A stretch of 64,000 bases of DNA, from NCBI RefSeq assembly GCF_006443095.1, contig NZ_VFWZ01000007.1, forward strand, positions 62,001 to 126,000. Reading direction: 5' to 3'. Made by a program: the position numbers and the translations under genes. Position 1 is the stretch's first letter. Each line of letters starts with the position of its first letter. The notes under the pieces are model-generated. The model was not told the origin of the DNA, made no database searches, and saw nothing but the letters and a program-made list of their open reading frames with translations. The stretch comes from Aquimarina algicola. Its GTDB lineage: Bacteria > Bacteroidota > Bacteroidia > Flavobacteriales > Flavobacteriaceae. Positions 26,266-35,766 of the stretch are shown here, in pieces.

Positions 26266-26910
26266 ATGAAATATAATATAATCATAGTAGACGATCACAA
26301 AATGTTTTTAGATGGATTGATCAGTATACTCAAATCAGAAGACAAGTATCAAATACTTTTGTCTGCAACAAACGCAGAGCATATCATAAAGTATCTCAAA
26401 ATTAATTCAAAAGAAAAAATTGATCTTATTATCACTGATATAAGTATGCCACATCTCAATGGGTTAGAGTTCATCAAATTGCTAAAAGAGCAAAGACCTA
26501 ATTTAAAGGTATTAGTGGTAAGCATGGGCACTGATCAAGAAATCGTCAATTCTTTACTTGACTTGGATATTAATGGTTATGTTCCAAAAAATGCTGAGAA
26601 AAAAGAACTTTATTCTGCTATCGAAGCTATTCTAAAAGGTGAAAAATATTTCTCTTCTGAAATAAAAACAATCATTCGAAAAAACAATATTCAAAAGAAA
26701 CAAAGCGAAGACATCAAATTAAATCAACGAGAAATTGATATTCTTACCTTAATCGCCCAAGAATTTACTACTCAAGAAATAGCAGACAAACTTTTTTTAA
26801 GTAAGTATACTGTTGATTGGTATCGTAAAAACCTAATTGCAAAACTAAATGTTAGAAACCTTGCAGGACTCACCAAATTTGCAATCAAAATGAAATATAT
26901 AAAGGGTTAA
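26266..26910 (+). CDS. LuxR/NarL-type response regulator
   Basis: A 214-residue regulator. The receiver (1-120) has acidic pair VDDH (9-11), phospho-acceptor Asp58 in IITDISMP, the conserved Ser/Thr switch region VVSM and Lys105-region PKNAEKKE. The C-terminal LuxR HTH (150-212) reads LNQREIDILTLIAQEFTTQEIADKLFLSKYTVDWYRKNLIAKL. It is the cognate partner of the preceding TPR kinase by adjacency and type. Targets are not evident. Confidence 0.94.
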   Translation: MKYNIIIVDDHKMFLDGLISILKSEDKYQILLSATNAEHIIKYLKINSKEKIDLIITDISMPHLNGLEFIKLLKEQRPNLKVLVVSMGTDQEIVNSLLDLDINGYVPKNAEKKELYSAIEAILKGEKYFSSEIKTIIRKNNIQKKQSEDIKLNQREIDILTLIAQEFTTQEIADKLFLSKYTVDWYRKNLIAKLNVRNLAGLTKFAIKMKYIKG

Positions 26911-26925
26911 AAGGTATAAAGTATA

Positions 26926-27669
26926 TTAACCTGCTACACCTGTTCTTATGAACTGATAACTACAATCTGCTTCATATTTAAATTCAAATATCATATTCTG
27001 TTCTGAAACAAAATCATCTTCGCCTTCATCTTCGCCCTTATAAATCGCACATGTATTCATCTGTATGATAAACGTTTTACTTTCAATTCCAAAATGTATA
27101 AATATCTCATCCTCACATTCATCTATGTCCATATCTTCCCAATCCCAATTTTTATGAAAATAGTATGATTTAGAATATTCATTTTCTTCAGAATCTATAA
27201 TAGCATTTACATTGATTTCTGCAACAAATTCTTTTAGAAATGGGATATAAGAAGTATCTATGTCTAAATGATCTATATTATCATTCTTAAATTCTGATTT
27301 TATTTTCTTTACAATTACATAAATACATTGAAGCTTATCATTTTCTATTCTTTTAATCAAATTCACGTTGAGTTGTTCAATTTCTGACAGCTCAATTTTC
27401 TTATTCGGTTGTGGTTGATACCAATCTTTACTTTCAAAGAAGTTTTTTATTTCTTCATTTTTAAAAACATATCCTTTTCGGGCAAAAATCTCGTTTCTAA
27501 GTAATCTAAGTTCTTTCTTACTTTTTTTTCGTAGTTCCTCTTCTTCTAATAATTTTTCAGAATTATCTTTTTTATCCTCTTGTTTTGACACAACCTTTTC
27601 TGATTGATTACAAGACAATACTAAAAACATAATTAGATAAATAATATTCAGCCTTTTCATAGCGTTCAA
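26926..27669 (-). CDS. YARHG-domain lipoprotein
   Basis: A 247-residue protein. The lipoprotein signal is MIFLVLSC-like (IIYLIMFLVLSC). Residues about 45-105 form a YARHG domain: LLRNEIFARKGYVFKNEEIKNFFESKDWYQPQ, with the RNEIFARKGY signature. YARHG domains are extracellular and thought to bind cell-wall or peptide ligands. The C-terminal half, rich in Asp and Glu (DWEDMDIDECEDEIFIHFG), is unrecognised. It is convergent with the response regulator and separate in expression. Confidence 0.85.
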   Translation of the reverse strand: MNAMKRLNIIYLIMFLVLSCNQSEKVVSKQEDKKDNSEKLLEEEELRKKSKKELRLLRNEIFARKGYVFKNEEIKNFFESKDWYQPQPNKKIELSEIEQLNVNLIKRIENDKLQCIYVIVKKIKSEFKNDNIDHLDIDTSYIPFLKEFVAEINVNAIIDSEENEYSKSYYFHKNWDWEDMDIDECEDEIFIHFGIESKTFIIQMNTCAIYKGEDEGEDDFVSEQNMIFEFKYEADCSYQFIRTGVAG

Positions 27670-27864
27670 TTAATCATTTTTAATAAAAACCAATAACACC
27701 TATTTTATCAAATTCTACAAATTACTATTAATGTTTTTTTACCAAAAACAGTAAAACTACTAGATATAGGAGTTTCTAAAACAGGCAAAAAATATATTTT
27801 CATTTTTTCTGAACTATTATCAAATAAAAAGTAAAACAACTGTTACAATAACTAAATTGAAAAT

Positions 27865-28770
27865 ATGATTGATATCAAAAAGAGACTTATAGAAGAAATT
27901 GAAAAATACGAATGGGATAATGTTGATGATGTTATTAAATCAATTATGCCAAATATCATTTTCTCTGTAGATAAAAATGAATCAGATCTTAGCATACTAA
28001 ATTCTAGATTTGGTGGAGCTCCTGCAGTACCAGAAGATTTTGTTTGGCCCGTACAATCTCTTACCAACAATGCTCCTTTAGCATTTTTCTTTCAAATAAA
28101 TTTTGAAGAAATCAAGCCTTATGATGTAGCTAATTTGTTCCCGGATCATGGAATATTATTATGTTTTGCTTCGGTTACAGATGATATCATGTGGGAATAT
28201 GATGTAAAAGATGCTTTTAAAGTGTATTTTTTTTCGGACACAGAAAATTTAAATCTAGCAAAAATACCCGAAGAAATACCTTTAGAACAAAGGTTAGCAC
28301 CAAGAGATATAAACTTTAAAAATAGTTATCAACTCCCTAGATATCCCTTTAACTATGAATTAGGAGATGATATCTCTGAAGATGACGCAGATGGGATTGA
28401 TGAAGTAGCTGATATTATATTTGACAAAGCTATAATGATGCAACATCGTATAGAATTGGCCAAAGGAGCAGGCTTACAACCCCCAACTCCAGAAGATGAT
28501 TTTTATACATTCTTTAGTCACAATATTCTGCAAGGAGTACCTTTTTCAGTTCAACATTATATCGCAGAAAAATGGAGTGACCTATATAAAAAGTATGACA
28601 AGAAAAATAATGACCGAGAAAACTATATCAATTTAATATCTTTTGAAATGAGAGGAAAATACGGATATGGTTTTAGTATGAATGGTGCGCATCTTTATCT
28701 ATGCATGCATCAAAAAGATCTAGCCAATCTAGATTTTAAAAACACTATTGCTATTGTTCAAAATACATAG
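27865..28770 (+). CDS. DUF1963 (YwqG-like) protein
   Basis: A 301-residue cytosolic protein. The hallmark SRFGGAPAVPEDFVWP is at about 47-62, followed by LAFFFQINFEEIKPYD and HGILLCFA, as in the DUF1963/YwqG family, ending in the typical beta strand pair near the C-terminus (GAHLYLCMHQKDLANLDF). DUF1963 proteins are often part of secreted-toxin immunity sets, but no toxin gene is nearby, so the role is open. Confidence 0.85.
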   Translation: MIDIKKRLIEEIEKYEWDNVDDVIKSIMPNIIFSVDKNESDLSILNSRFGGAPAVPEDFVWPVQSLTNNAPLAFFFQINFEEIKPYDVANLFPDHGILLCFASVTDDIMWEYDVKDAFKVYFFSDTENLNLAKIPEEIPLEQRLAPRDINFKNSYQLPRYPFNYELGDDISEDDADGIDEVADIIFDKAIMMQHRIELAKGAGLQPPTPEDDFYTFFSHNILQGVPFSVQHYIAEKWSDLYKKYDKKNNDRENYINLISFEMRGKYGYGFSMNGAHLYLCMHQKDLANLDFKNTIAIVQNT

Positions 28771-28802
28771 AAAACAATTAATATATTGATAAGATAGATC
28801 TC

Positions 28803-28860
28803 ACAAAAAAATATACCTTTCGATACTATAGATTAGTATTACCGAAAAGGTATATTTTAT
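28803..28860. terminator. Bidirectional terminator with extended hairpin
   Basis: AAATATACCTTT near 28809-28820 pairs with AAAGGTATATTT near 28847-28857, and an inner ATACTA/TAGTAT pair extends the structure. T-runs face both ways between the convergent DUF1963 and ccsA genes. Confidence 0.75.
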
Positions 28861-28880
28861 ATGATTAGTATACACCAGAG

Positions 28881-31800
28881 CTAGTCGCCTTTACTAACGG
28901 TACTAGTACTTTTTTTATAATGTACCTGATTTCTCCAAAAAGAAATGGCTCCTAAGATTACAAGAAAAGCTATTGAATAAAATATTGAATTAGGAGTAAT
29001 AACTTTATCGCCACTTGCATAAGAATGTAATCCTTTTAAATAGAAATTTACTCCAAAATATGTCATAAGAATACTATAAACAGCAATTACAGATGCCATA
29101 TTATACCACCATCTTCCTCTCAATCCCGGAACTAATCGCATATGAATTACAAAAGCATACACCATTATACTAACCAAAGCCCATGTCTCTTTGGGGTCCC
29201 AACCCCAATATCTCCCCCAACTTTCGTTAGCCCACATTCCTCCTAAAAAGTTTCCTATGGTAAGCATAACTAATCCAATTGTAAGTGCCATTTCATTGAT
29301 AATCGTAAGCTCTTTTATGGTTAAATTCATTTTTTTCTTATTAGACTTCGTAGTCAAAATCATCAATAATAAGGCTAAAATCCCTAAAATTGCTCCTACA
29401 AAGAAAGGACCGTAACTAGCTACAATTATCGAGACATGTATCAACACCCAATACGAATCTAGTACTGGTTGTAAATTCGCAATTGCAGGATCTGTCCAGT
29501 TTTCATGTGCATAAAATAAAATAATTGATGCTACAAAAGTCGTTGCAGCTATAGTAAGGGTACTCTTTTTTCCAAAGGCTAATCCGATGGCTAATGTTGC
29601 CCAGGCAACATAAATCATGGATTCATAAGCATCACTCCAAGGTGCATGTCCGGATACATACCATCTTGTTATTAATCCTGCAGTATGCATTACGAATAAT
29701 AAAATTATAATGCCAATCATGGCATTAATCAGTATTTTAATTGCCTTGGCATCTTTAAATATTTGCCAAACAACAAAGAGCAGCAGTAGAAGCCCTATTA
29801 GACCATAATATTTATAAAGTGTTCTAAAAACATCATACTTATTTAGGGCTATTTCTGCTTTAATCTTTTTATCTGATGGAAGAACATCGTCACCAAATTT
29901 TTTCTGAAAGCTTTTAATGCTAGAAACATATTGATCTGGTTTACTATAGTCTCCAGTTTTTCTGGCTTCTTGTAGGGCTTGACGGTATATCGGTATGATT
30001 TGACGAGTATATACAGAATCCATTCCGCTAAATTTATGCTCATTCAACTCAGGCATGGATACCCACTTGTTTCCTTCATCTCCTGGTACAGGGAAAACTC
30101 TTAAAATACCTCCTCCAAGTGCTTGGTTAAGCAAATAGAATTTTTCATGTGTTTTTAAAAAGTCTTTTTCGAATTTACTAGGTGTATTAGTACTACTGGC
30201 TTTTTCTAAATACGGTGACAGTTTATAAGAACCATCCGGTTCTACAAGGTCTATCAAAGAAATATGTTTTGTCTTTTTAGGAACACCAATAATTTTTCTG
30301 ATGCTATCATTATATTTATGTAATTCTATTATCGGTACACTATACCAAATCAATGGGTTTTCTACCATTGATACAAAAACCTGATCTGCATTTAATCCCT
30401 CGTAAGTATCTTTTTTACTGAGTTTTCGCAACAATTCTGAAGAGAACGTATTAACAGGCTTCATTCTTCCTCTTTCATCCTGTATCACAATACTTCCAAA
30501 ATTTGCTGCATGCTCTTTTGGTACCATGTTTGCCTTAATAACAGAGTCTAACTGTGCTTTACCCGGTACAGCTTGCAAATGATTGACATGATCTGGTTGT
30601 TGTGCAAAAGAAAAAGTAGATATAAATATAACTAAACCAATTGTCAATTCTTGTTTCTTTGATTTTACTTTATTAAGCATTTTCTCAAGATCTTTAAAAC
30701 GTGATCCCCTGGTAAACAGAATAAGCATTAAACCAATGTATAGCAGAATATAGCCTGCATAAGTAATTAACGTTCCCCAGCGATCATGATTTACTGACAA
30801 GATGGTGCCTTTTTCATCAGGATCAAAAGAAGCTTGAAAAAAACGATATCCTCTATGGTCTAAAATATGGTTCATATAAATGTCATAAGGACGAGAATCA
30901 TTACCATCTACAATATCTACCTTACTCATATAGGATTTATACATATTTTCAGTTCCCGGATATTTTTCTGCAATAAAATCATTAAGTTTTAAAGCAAAAG
31001 GTAATTCTAGTCTTTTTGATCCATAACTAAAATACATTTCAAGTCCTCCTAAAGAGGTTTTTTTCATATCATTACTAAACCCTTTTCCTCCTAGTAATTT
31101 TACTTCTTTTGTCTCTCCTTTGGTACTTACATTTATAACTAAAGCGTCTTCTTGTCCTTTAGCCTTTTCTTTAATAGGTATGATATCATATTCTCCTTGC
31201 ATTACAGGATCAGGAATTACAAATTGCATTCCCGCAGTTTGATATAATGATCGCAACATTAATGGTTGTAAACTATCTTTAAAGACTAAACCTTGTTTTT
31301 GATCTGCCATCCGCATATAAGAACCTTCAAATGGAGATTCTATGAAATATTCATCTTCATTAGTATACGTAATATTAATTGCTCCTTTTGTTGACTTATT
31401 AAAGGCGATTAATACATTATGAATATTAGAGACTTCTCCCTCTTCAAGAAAGTGTTCATGTCGGTTTCCATCTCCTGCTTCTACAATTTTTAAGTAACGT
31501 TTACCTTGTTCAGATTCAACTAGCCCCATCTCTGCACCCATAATAAAATCTTTATATTCGATTGTTACAAGTTGACCGTTATAGTCTGTCTGGATAGTAA
31601 AGTCATTATTGGTCGCTTCGGCAATCTCAAGGTCTTCATAAACAATACGACGACGAGGTTCTCCATCAATCTCACCATCCATAAAAATAGTTAGGTACGT
31701 TTTTTCCGAAAGAAAAGTTGATGTGGTCTCTCCTTCTCTTATAGGCATTACTCCTTCATAACTGATATAGCGAGTTACAAAGGCTCCTAAAATGATAAGA

Positions 31801-32060
31801 ATAAATGATAAGTGCAAAAGTAATGTAGCCCACTTTTCTTTTTTATAAAGCCTAAATCGTACAATATTCCCGCAGAAATTAATAGCAAAAAATATCATTA
31901 TCGCTTCAAACCACCAAGTGTTATAAATCCATATTCTTGCTGCAGTAGTACCATGTGCATCTTCCAAAAAAGTTCCAACTCCCATCGATACTGCAAAAAC
32001 AATAAATAAAATTGCCATTAACCGTGTTGAGAATAAAATCTTAGCTAATCTTTCTTGCAT
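28881..32060 (-). CDS. ccsA: Fused ResB/CcsA cytochrome c synthase (System II)
   Basis: A 1059-residue polytopic protein typical of Bacteroidota, where the ResB (CcsB) and CcsA halves are one chain. The N-terminal half has ResB spans (about 12-90) and a large periplasmic part (about 100-430), with GGLEMYFSYGSKRLELPF, then a span near 435. A second periplasmic stretch runs to about 745. The CcsA half (about 750-1045) holds the WWD haem-handling motif as WGRYWGWDPKETWAL, with flanking His in SGHAPWSDAYE and FYAHENW. It exports haem and attaches it to CxxCH apocytochromes in the periplasm, such as 16981-17988. A TAAATTTG box on the minus strand at 32086-32093 is its likely -7 element. Confidence 0.95.
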   Translation of the reverse strand: MQERLAKILFSTRLMAILFIVFAVSMGVGTFLEDAHGTTAARIWIYNTWWFEAIMIFFAINFCGNIVRFRLYKKEKWATLLLHLSFILIILGAFVTRYISYEGVMPIREGETTSTFLSEKTYLTIFMDGEIDGEPRRRIVYEDLEIAEATNNDFTIQTDYNGQLVTIEYKDFIMGAEMGLVESEQGKRYLKIVEAGDGNRHEHFLEEGEVSNIHNVLIAFNKSTKGAINITYTNEDEYFIESPFEGSYMRMADQKQGLVFKDSLQPLMLRSLYQTAGMQFVIPDPVMQGEYDIIPIKEKAKGQEDALVINVSTKGETKEVKLLGGKGFSNDMKKTSLGGLEMYFSYGSKRLELPFALKLNDFIAEKYPGTENMYKSYMSKVDIVDGNDSRPYDIYMNHILDHRGYRFFQASFDPDEKGTILSVNHDRWGTLITYAGYILLYIGLMLILFTRGSRFKDLEKMLNKVKSKKQELTIGLVIFISTFSFAQQPDHVNHLQAVPGKAQLDSVIKANMVPKEHAANFGSIVIQDERGRMKPVNTFSSELLRKLSKKDTYEGLNADQVFVSMVENPLIWYSVPIIELHKYNDSIRKIIGVPKKTKHISLIDLVEPDGSYKLSPYLEKASSTNTPSKFEKDFLKTHEKFYLLNQALGGGILRVFPVPGDEGNKWVSMPELNEHKFSGMDSVYTRQIIPIYRQALQEARKTGDYSKPDQYVSSIKSFQKKFGDDVLPSDKKIKAEIALNKYDVFRTLYKYYGLIGLLLLLFVVWQIFKDAKAIKILINAMIGIIILLFVMHTAGLITRWYVSGHAPWSDAYESMIYVAWATLAIGLAFGKKSTLTIAATTFVASIILFYAHENWTDPAIANLQPVLDSYWVLIHVSIIVASYGPFFVGAILGILALLLMILTTKSNKKKMNLTIKELTIINEMALTIGLVMLTIGNFLGGMWANESWGRYWGWDPKETWALVSIMVYAFVIHMRLVPGLRGRWWYNMASVIAVYSILMTYFGVNFYLKGLHSYASGDKVITPNSIFYSIAFLVILGAISFWRNQVHYKKSTSTVSKGD

Positions 32061-32319
32061 AGTTTTCTTTCTTTTTTTGCTGCGGCAAATTTAACGCTTT
32101 TAACAGGATAAAGTATCATGAGTTATGCATGTTTTTCAAGGATTTAACAGAAGAATATTAATTGTTAAACCCTATAATTGATTTTTAAAAACTAATGAAC
32201 TCAATATAAAAAACATACGATTCGTTTTTAGAAATAAAAGACCAAATAATTTACTGTACTTTAGCTTTATATTGTGAATATTGATAGAAAAGATGTGAAG
32301 ATTTATGAGGTAACTTCAT

Positions 32320-32327
32320 TATTTTTG
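32320..32327 (+). promoter_or_regulatory. -7 box of the DUF2520 operon
   Basis: TATTTTTG matches TAnnTTTG exactly and ends four bases before the ATG at 32332, implying a near-leaderless transcript. No convincing TTTG is present about 19 bp upstream. Confidence 0.5.
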
Positions 32328-32331
32328 CCGA

Positions 32332-33096
32332 ATGATTCGAATTATCATTCTTGGTTCGGGAAATGTGGCTAAACATTTATACAAAGCTTTTATGAATATA
32401 AAGGCTATAAATGTCATACAATGCTATAATCGCAAAGGTATACTTTTGCATCCTGATCAAGAGCTAGGTGACATTACGAATGATTTGCAAGTGCTTAAAG
32501 AGGCTGATCTATATATTGTAGCAGTTAGTGATGATGCAATCAAAACAGTTTCTGATGGACTTATGTTTAATGATCGATTAGTTGTTCATACTTCTGGTAG
32601 CTCTCCTTTGCATACATTAAACAATGCTAATAAACGAGGGGTATTTTATCCGTTACAATCGTTCAGCCAGCAAAAAGATATCGATTTTGAATCTATACCC
32701 TTTTGCCTAGAGGCAGAACATGAAAAAGATTTGGCTTTGCTCAAAAAAGTAGCCGGATCATTATCAAAAAACGTATATGAAATATCCTCAGAACAACGAA
32801 ACACATTGCACGTAGCAGCTGTTTTTGCTAATAATTTTACTAACTACCTGTTCTCTACCGCAAAAAACATTTGTGATACTCAAAAAGTGCCTTTTGAAAT
32901 TTTGCACGCATTGATTTTAGAAACAGCAACAAAAATAACTGAAATAGATCCTGATCTTGCTCAAACCGGACCGGCATTACGTAATGATACCAAAACGATA
33001 CAAAGACACCTGAATACTTTATCAAATCAAGAGCATAAAAATATATACCAAGCGCTAACTGCAGCAATACAATCAAAACATGGAAAAAAGCTATAA
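32332..33096 (+). CDS. Rossmann-like / DUF2520 protein
   Basis: A 254-residue protein. The N-terminal Rossmann motif RIIILGSGNVAKHLYKAF binds a dinucleotide, and the next strand gives DLYIVAVSDDAIKTVSDGL. A C-terminal helical DUF2520 part (about 120-250) has AAVFANNFTNYLFSTA and LAQTGPALRNDTKTIQRHL. It resembles pyrroline-5-carboxylate reductase-like enzymes, with the substrate unknown. It overlaps the next gene by 17 bp, so the two are co-translated, a pairing common in Bacteroidota. Confidence 0.93.
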   Translation: MIRIIILGSGNVAKHLYKAFMNIKAINVIQCYNRKGILLHPDQELGDITNDLQVLKEADLYIVAVSDDAIKTVSDGLMFNDRLVVHTSGSSPLHTLNNANKRGVFYPLQSFSQQKDIDFESIPFCLEAEHEKDLALLKKVAGSLSKNVYEISSEQRNTLHVAAVFANNFTNYLFSTAKNICDTQKVPFEILHALILETATKITEIDPDLAQTGPALRNDTKTIQRHLNTLSNQEHKNIYQALTAAIQSKHGKKL

Positions 33097-33604
33097 AGAA
33101 TATTTGCATCACATTACAACTTTTATTTTTGATGTTGACGGAGTACTTACTGATGGTTCTGTTATTATCAATACAGATGGTCAATTGTTAAGAACTATGA
33201 ATGTAAAAGATGGTTATGCTATGAAAACCGCTTTACAACAAGGGTTTAACATCTGTATCATTTCTGGAGGAAAGAACGAAGGCGTTAGACAACGACTAAA
33301 GGGTTTAGGAATTACAGATATATATCTGGGGGCACATCATAAAGTAGAGCAACTTGATGAATATCTTGATATTTACGATATCAAACCTGAAAATGTATTA
33401 TACATGGGTGATGATATTCCTGATTTACCGGTAATGGAAATGATCGGTTTGCCAACATGCCCGCAAGATGCTGTAGCTGAAATAAAAGAAGTTTCTAAAT
33501 ATGTGTCTTATAAAAAAGGTGGAAAAGGCTGTGTAAGAGATGTAATTGAACAAGTATTGAAGGTTCAGGGAAAATGGATTTCTGATTTTGATGCAGAAGC
33601 CTAA
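33080..33604 (+). CDS. HAD-superfamily phosphatase, KdsC-like
   Basis: A 174-residue HAD subfamily IIIA enzyme. Motif I, FIFDVDGVLTDG, has Asp18 and Asp20; motif II is the Ser in CIISGG; motif III includes Lys near HHKVEQ; motif IV is YMGDDIPDLP. It is close to KdsC (3-deoxy-manno-octulosonate 8-phosphate phosphatase) in length and motif set, and KDO synthesis is a plausible role. The 17-bp overlap with the DUF2520 gene shows tight coupling. Confidence 0.9.
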   Translation: MEKSYKEYLHHITTFIFDVDGVLTDGSVIINTDGQLLRTMNVKDGYAMKTALQQGFNICIISGGKNEGVRQRLKGLGITDIYLGAHHKVEQLDEYLDIYDIKPENVLYMGDDIPDLPVMEMIGLPTCPQDAVAEIKEVSKYVSYKKGGKGCVRDVIEQVLKVQGKWISDFDAEA

Positions 33605-33677
33605 AAGAGACCTAAGCTATTCAATATAACACTTCAGTGAAGTACACTAAAGAAGTATACTTTTATTCTTAAATCAT

Positions 33678-34250
33678 ATGAAACTTGTTTTTGCGACAAA
33701 TAATTTTAATAAAATAAAAGAAGTACAAGCATTAATCCCTAAAACTATTCAACTATTAAGTTTACGGGATATTGGTTGCGAAGAAGATATTCCTGAAACA
33801 TCTAATACTATCGAGGGTAATGCGCAACAAAAAGCCAACTATATTAAAGAAAAATATGGGTATGACTGCTTTGCAGATGATACAGGATTAGAAGTTGAAG
33901 CTTTACAAGGAGCACCGGGAGTATATTCTGCAAGATATGCCGGAGAGGCAAAAGATGCTGATGCAAATATGAATAAATTACTTCTTGAACTTGATAATCA
34001 CAAAAATAGAAATGCTCAATTCAAAACAGTAATTGCTTTAGAACTCAATAATACATCTCATATGTTTACAGGTATTTGTGAAGGAGAAATCACCAAAAAT
34101 AAAAGAGGAAACAAAGGTTTTGGATATGATCCGATTTTTTTACCAAAAGACTATGAAAAAACCTTTGCAGAACTTCCTTTATCAATAAAAAATAAAATTA
34201 GTCATAGAGGTAAAGCTATCGCTCAACTCATATCTTACCTTACTACTTAA
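33678..34250 (+). CDS. rdgB: RdgB/HAM1 non-canonical purine NTP pyrophosphatase
   Basis: A 190-residue ITPase. It starts MKLVFATNNFNKIKEVQAL, has the substrate site FADDTGLEVEALQGAPGVYSARYAG (residues about 65-90), and KGFGYDPIFLP. These are the signatures of the enzyme that hydrolyses dITP, XTP and ITP to monophosphates, keeping deaminated purines out of DNA and RNA. It is in an operon-like position 73 bp behind the HAD gene. Its end overlaps the convergent CPBP gene by four bases. Confidence 0.95.
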   Translation: MKLVFATNNFNKIKEVQALIPKTIQLLSLRDIGCEEDIPETSNTIEGNAQQKANYIKEKYGYDCFADDTGLEVEALQGAPGVYSARYAGEAKDADANMNKLLLELDNHKNRNAQFKTVIALELNNTSHMFTGICEGEITKNKRGNKGFGYDPIFLPKDYEKTFAELPLSIKNKISHRGKAIAQLISYLTT

Positions 34251-34879
34251 TCTGCACCCGGAAAAGCGAGCATATCTCCCATACCTACTGTAAATAACCA
34301 ATTACCGTAGATGGCGTGCTCTATAGAAACCAAAATAGTAGATCTGGTTTTATGATATGTGTATGCAAATAATAACCCTCCTAAAAAAGTCAGTATTTGT
34401 ACTAATAAGCTTCCAAGAAATATATGAGCCAAAGAAAATAAAATAGCATTGATAAAAATGAATAGATAATTATTTGCAATTAAATCTTCATAGCGGTCAT
34501 AAAAAAAGGTTCTATATATAATCTCTTGTGGCCATACTGATAAAAAAGTATATACAAATAATATAATAACCCATAATCCAGGCTTTTTTAGCAATACTGA
34601 AAATAATTTGTCTGGTGCTATCCCATAAACATAGATTGTTGTGACGATAATTATAATAAAGAGCTTAATCAATGTAGTTTTCCAAAATGGTTTCCAGAGC
34701 GTTACACTCGGTAATGAAAATTTTAGATATTGATTTCTTTTTAATAGTACCAAAATATAGATGAACCCAAAAAATGTAGGAATAACTTTAAAAAGGAAAT
34801 GAGAATCTAATAAATAACTTAAAGGAAGTAAAACAAAAAAAAGAAATAATTCTATACCCCTATACAATTTACTTTTCAT
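34247..34879 (-). CDS. CPBP-family (Abi/CAAX-like) membrane protein
   Basis: A 210-residue protein with about six hydrophobic spans. It carries the CPBP intramembrane-peptidase motifs in altered form: motif 1 is PQEIIYRTFF (residues 117-126), with Gln118 where the first catalytic Glu usually stands, Glu119 and Arg123 kept; motif 2 has His152 in FSLAHIFLG; motif 3 is EHAIYGNWLF. CPBP proteins cut prenylated or other membrane proteins, and some serve as bacteriocin immunity. The Gln substitution leaves catalysis in doubt. Confidence 0.85.
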   Translation of the reverse strand: MKSKLYRGIELFLFFVLLPLSYLLDSHFLFKVIPTFFGFIYILVLLKRNQYLKFSLPSVTLWKPFWKTTLIKLFIIIIVTTIYVYGIAPDKLFSVLLKKPGLWVIILFVYTFLSVWPQEIIYRTFFYDRYEDLIANNYLFIFINAILFSLAHIFLGSLLVQILTFLGGLLFAYTYHKTRSTILVSIEHAIYGNWLFTVGMGDMLAFPGAD

Positions 34880-35161
34880 AATTATCTATTTACAATATTA
34901 TTTTAGACGTATCACATGCTAAAAATAAACAGATAATATCATTTTTATACTTTTCATGAGGTATTTAAAACTATACTAGATAGAAGTTGACCTTTTTCGA
35001 GTTAGAAACAATCCTCACAATTTGAGAGAAGTCATAAACATTTATTTTTCAGAATTTGAAAAAACATTTTTTTTCAAAAAAGTATAAAACATATTACCAA
35101 ACTTGGGAGCATAGCAGAGGATTATATCATACTTTTTTATATAACAACAAGTTATTGAAAT

Positions 35162-35331
35162 ACAAATAAGCCTTTGGGGAAAAGGCTTATTTGTGTAGGG
35201 GATAAGTTCAATTTGGGATAAAAAAAGGTTAATTTAGTTCAGATTGGGATAATCAATATTTTAAAACTTTCAATTATTTCTTTATTACGTTGTAAAAGTA
35301 TTTAATGTTAATCATATCTAAATATTTTACA
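35162..35331 (-). ncRNA. Putative small RNA A
   Basis: On the minus strand, TTTG (35366-35363), a 20-bp spacer and GACTTTTG (35342-35335) resemble a Bacteroidota promoter. The transcript would run about 170 nt to a perfect 14-bp terminator stem (35162-35175 with 35181-35194; loop TCCCC in the transcript). Two copies of ATCCCAA-[T/A]-[C/T]TGAACT lie within it (about 35208-35222 and 35240-35256). No open frame above 20 codons is convincing, so an RNA is preferred. Its identity is unknown. Confidence 0.4.
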
Positions 35332-35349
35332 GTTCAAAAGTCACAATTA

Positions 35350-35377
35350 AATCGATTAAAAACAAATAAAATCGATG
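35350..35377. promoter_or_regulatory. Paired ATCGAT boxes, copy A
   Basis: AATCGATT at 35350-35357 and AATCGATG at 35370-35377 are 20 bp apart centre to centre, two helical turns. They lie between the -33 and -7 boxes of small RNA A and just upstream, where a repressor would act. Confidence 0.45.
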
Positions 35378-35580
35378 AAAAACATATTTTTTAACATAAT
35401 TATACATTTACAATAGTCTACAAACTATAAGAAACCTTACTTAAAAAACTTATAAACAATATTTTAAATATATAAATCATAAACTTTGGTGCAGTGAATC
35501 GCCTGATGATTATTTCAAAATCCAAATATCAGAAGTAGTAATCTTTTACCTACTTCATTACGTGATCCGTTCGTTTATAA

Positions 35581-35705
35581 AATCAAAAAAGCCTCCTTGG
35601 GGAAAGAGGCTTATCTGATTAGGTCTGAAAATAGATTAACTAATTCGCTAAAAACATCACAACAAAAAACAATTCCAATTTTTCTCTTACTGTTTCTATT
35701 TTACA
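35581..35705 (-). ncRNA. Putative small RNA B
   Basis: On the minus strand, TACTTTTG at 35716-35709 matches TAnnTTTG. The transcript would run about 125 nt to a rho-independent terminator, GCCTC...GAGGC (35591-35610) followed by six T. As in unit A, the loop is CCCC-containing and the initial sequence contains TGTAAAATA. A second hairpin (GAAGTAG/CTACTTC, near 35530-35558) lies beyond the terminator and is not part of it. It is the second of two tandem units and of unknown function. Confidence 0.45.
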
Positions 35706-35766
35706 TTTCAAAAGTACAATGACAATGGATAATTTTTTCAAAATTCATACTCAAAAACAGTATTAT

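Noticed and set aside
35097..35620. A riboswitch or leader peptide controlling nhaC
   Set aside because: The terminator polarity (T-run on the minus strand) and the promoter boxes favour minus-strand small transcripts; no known riboswitch core or peptide frame is visible.
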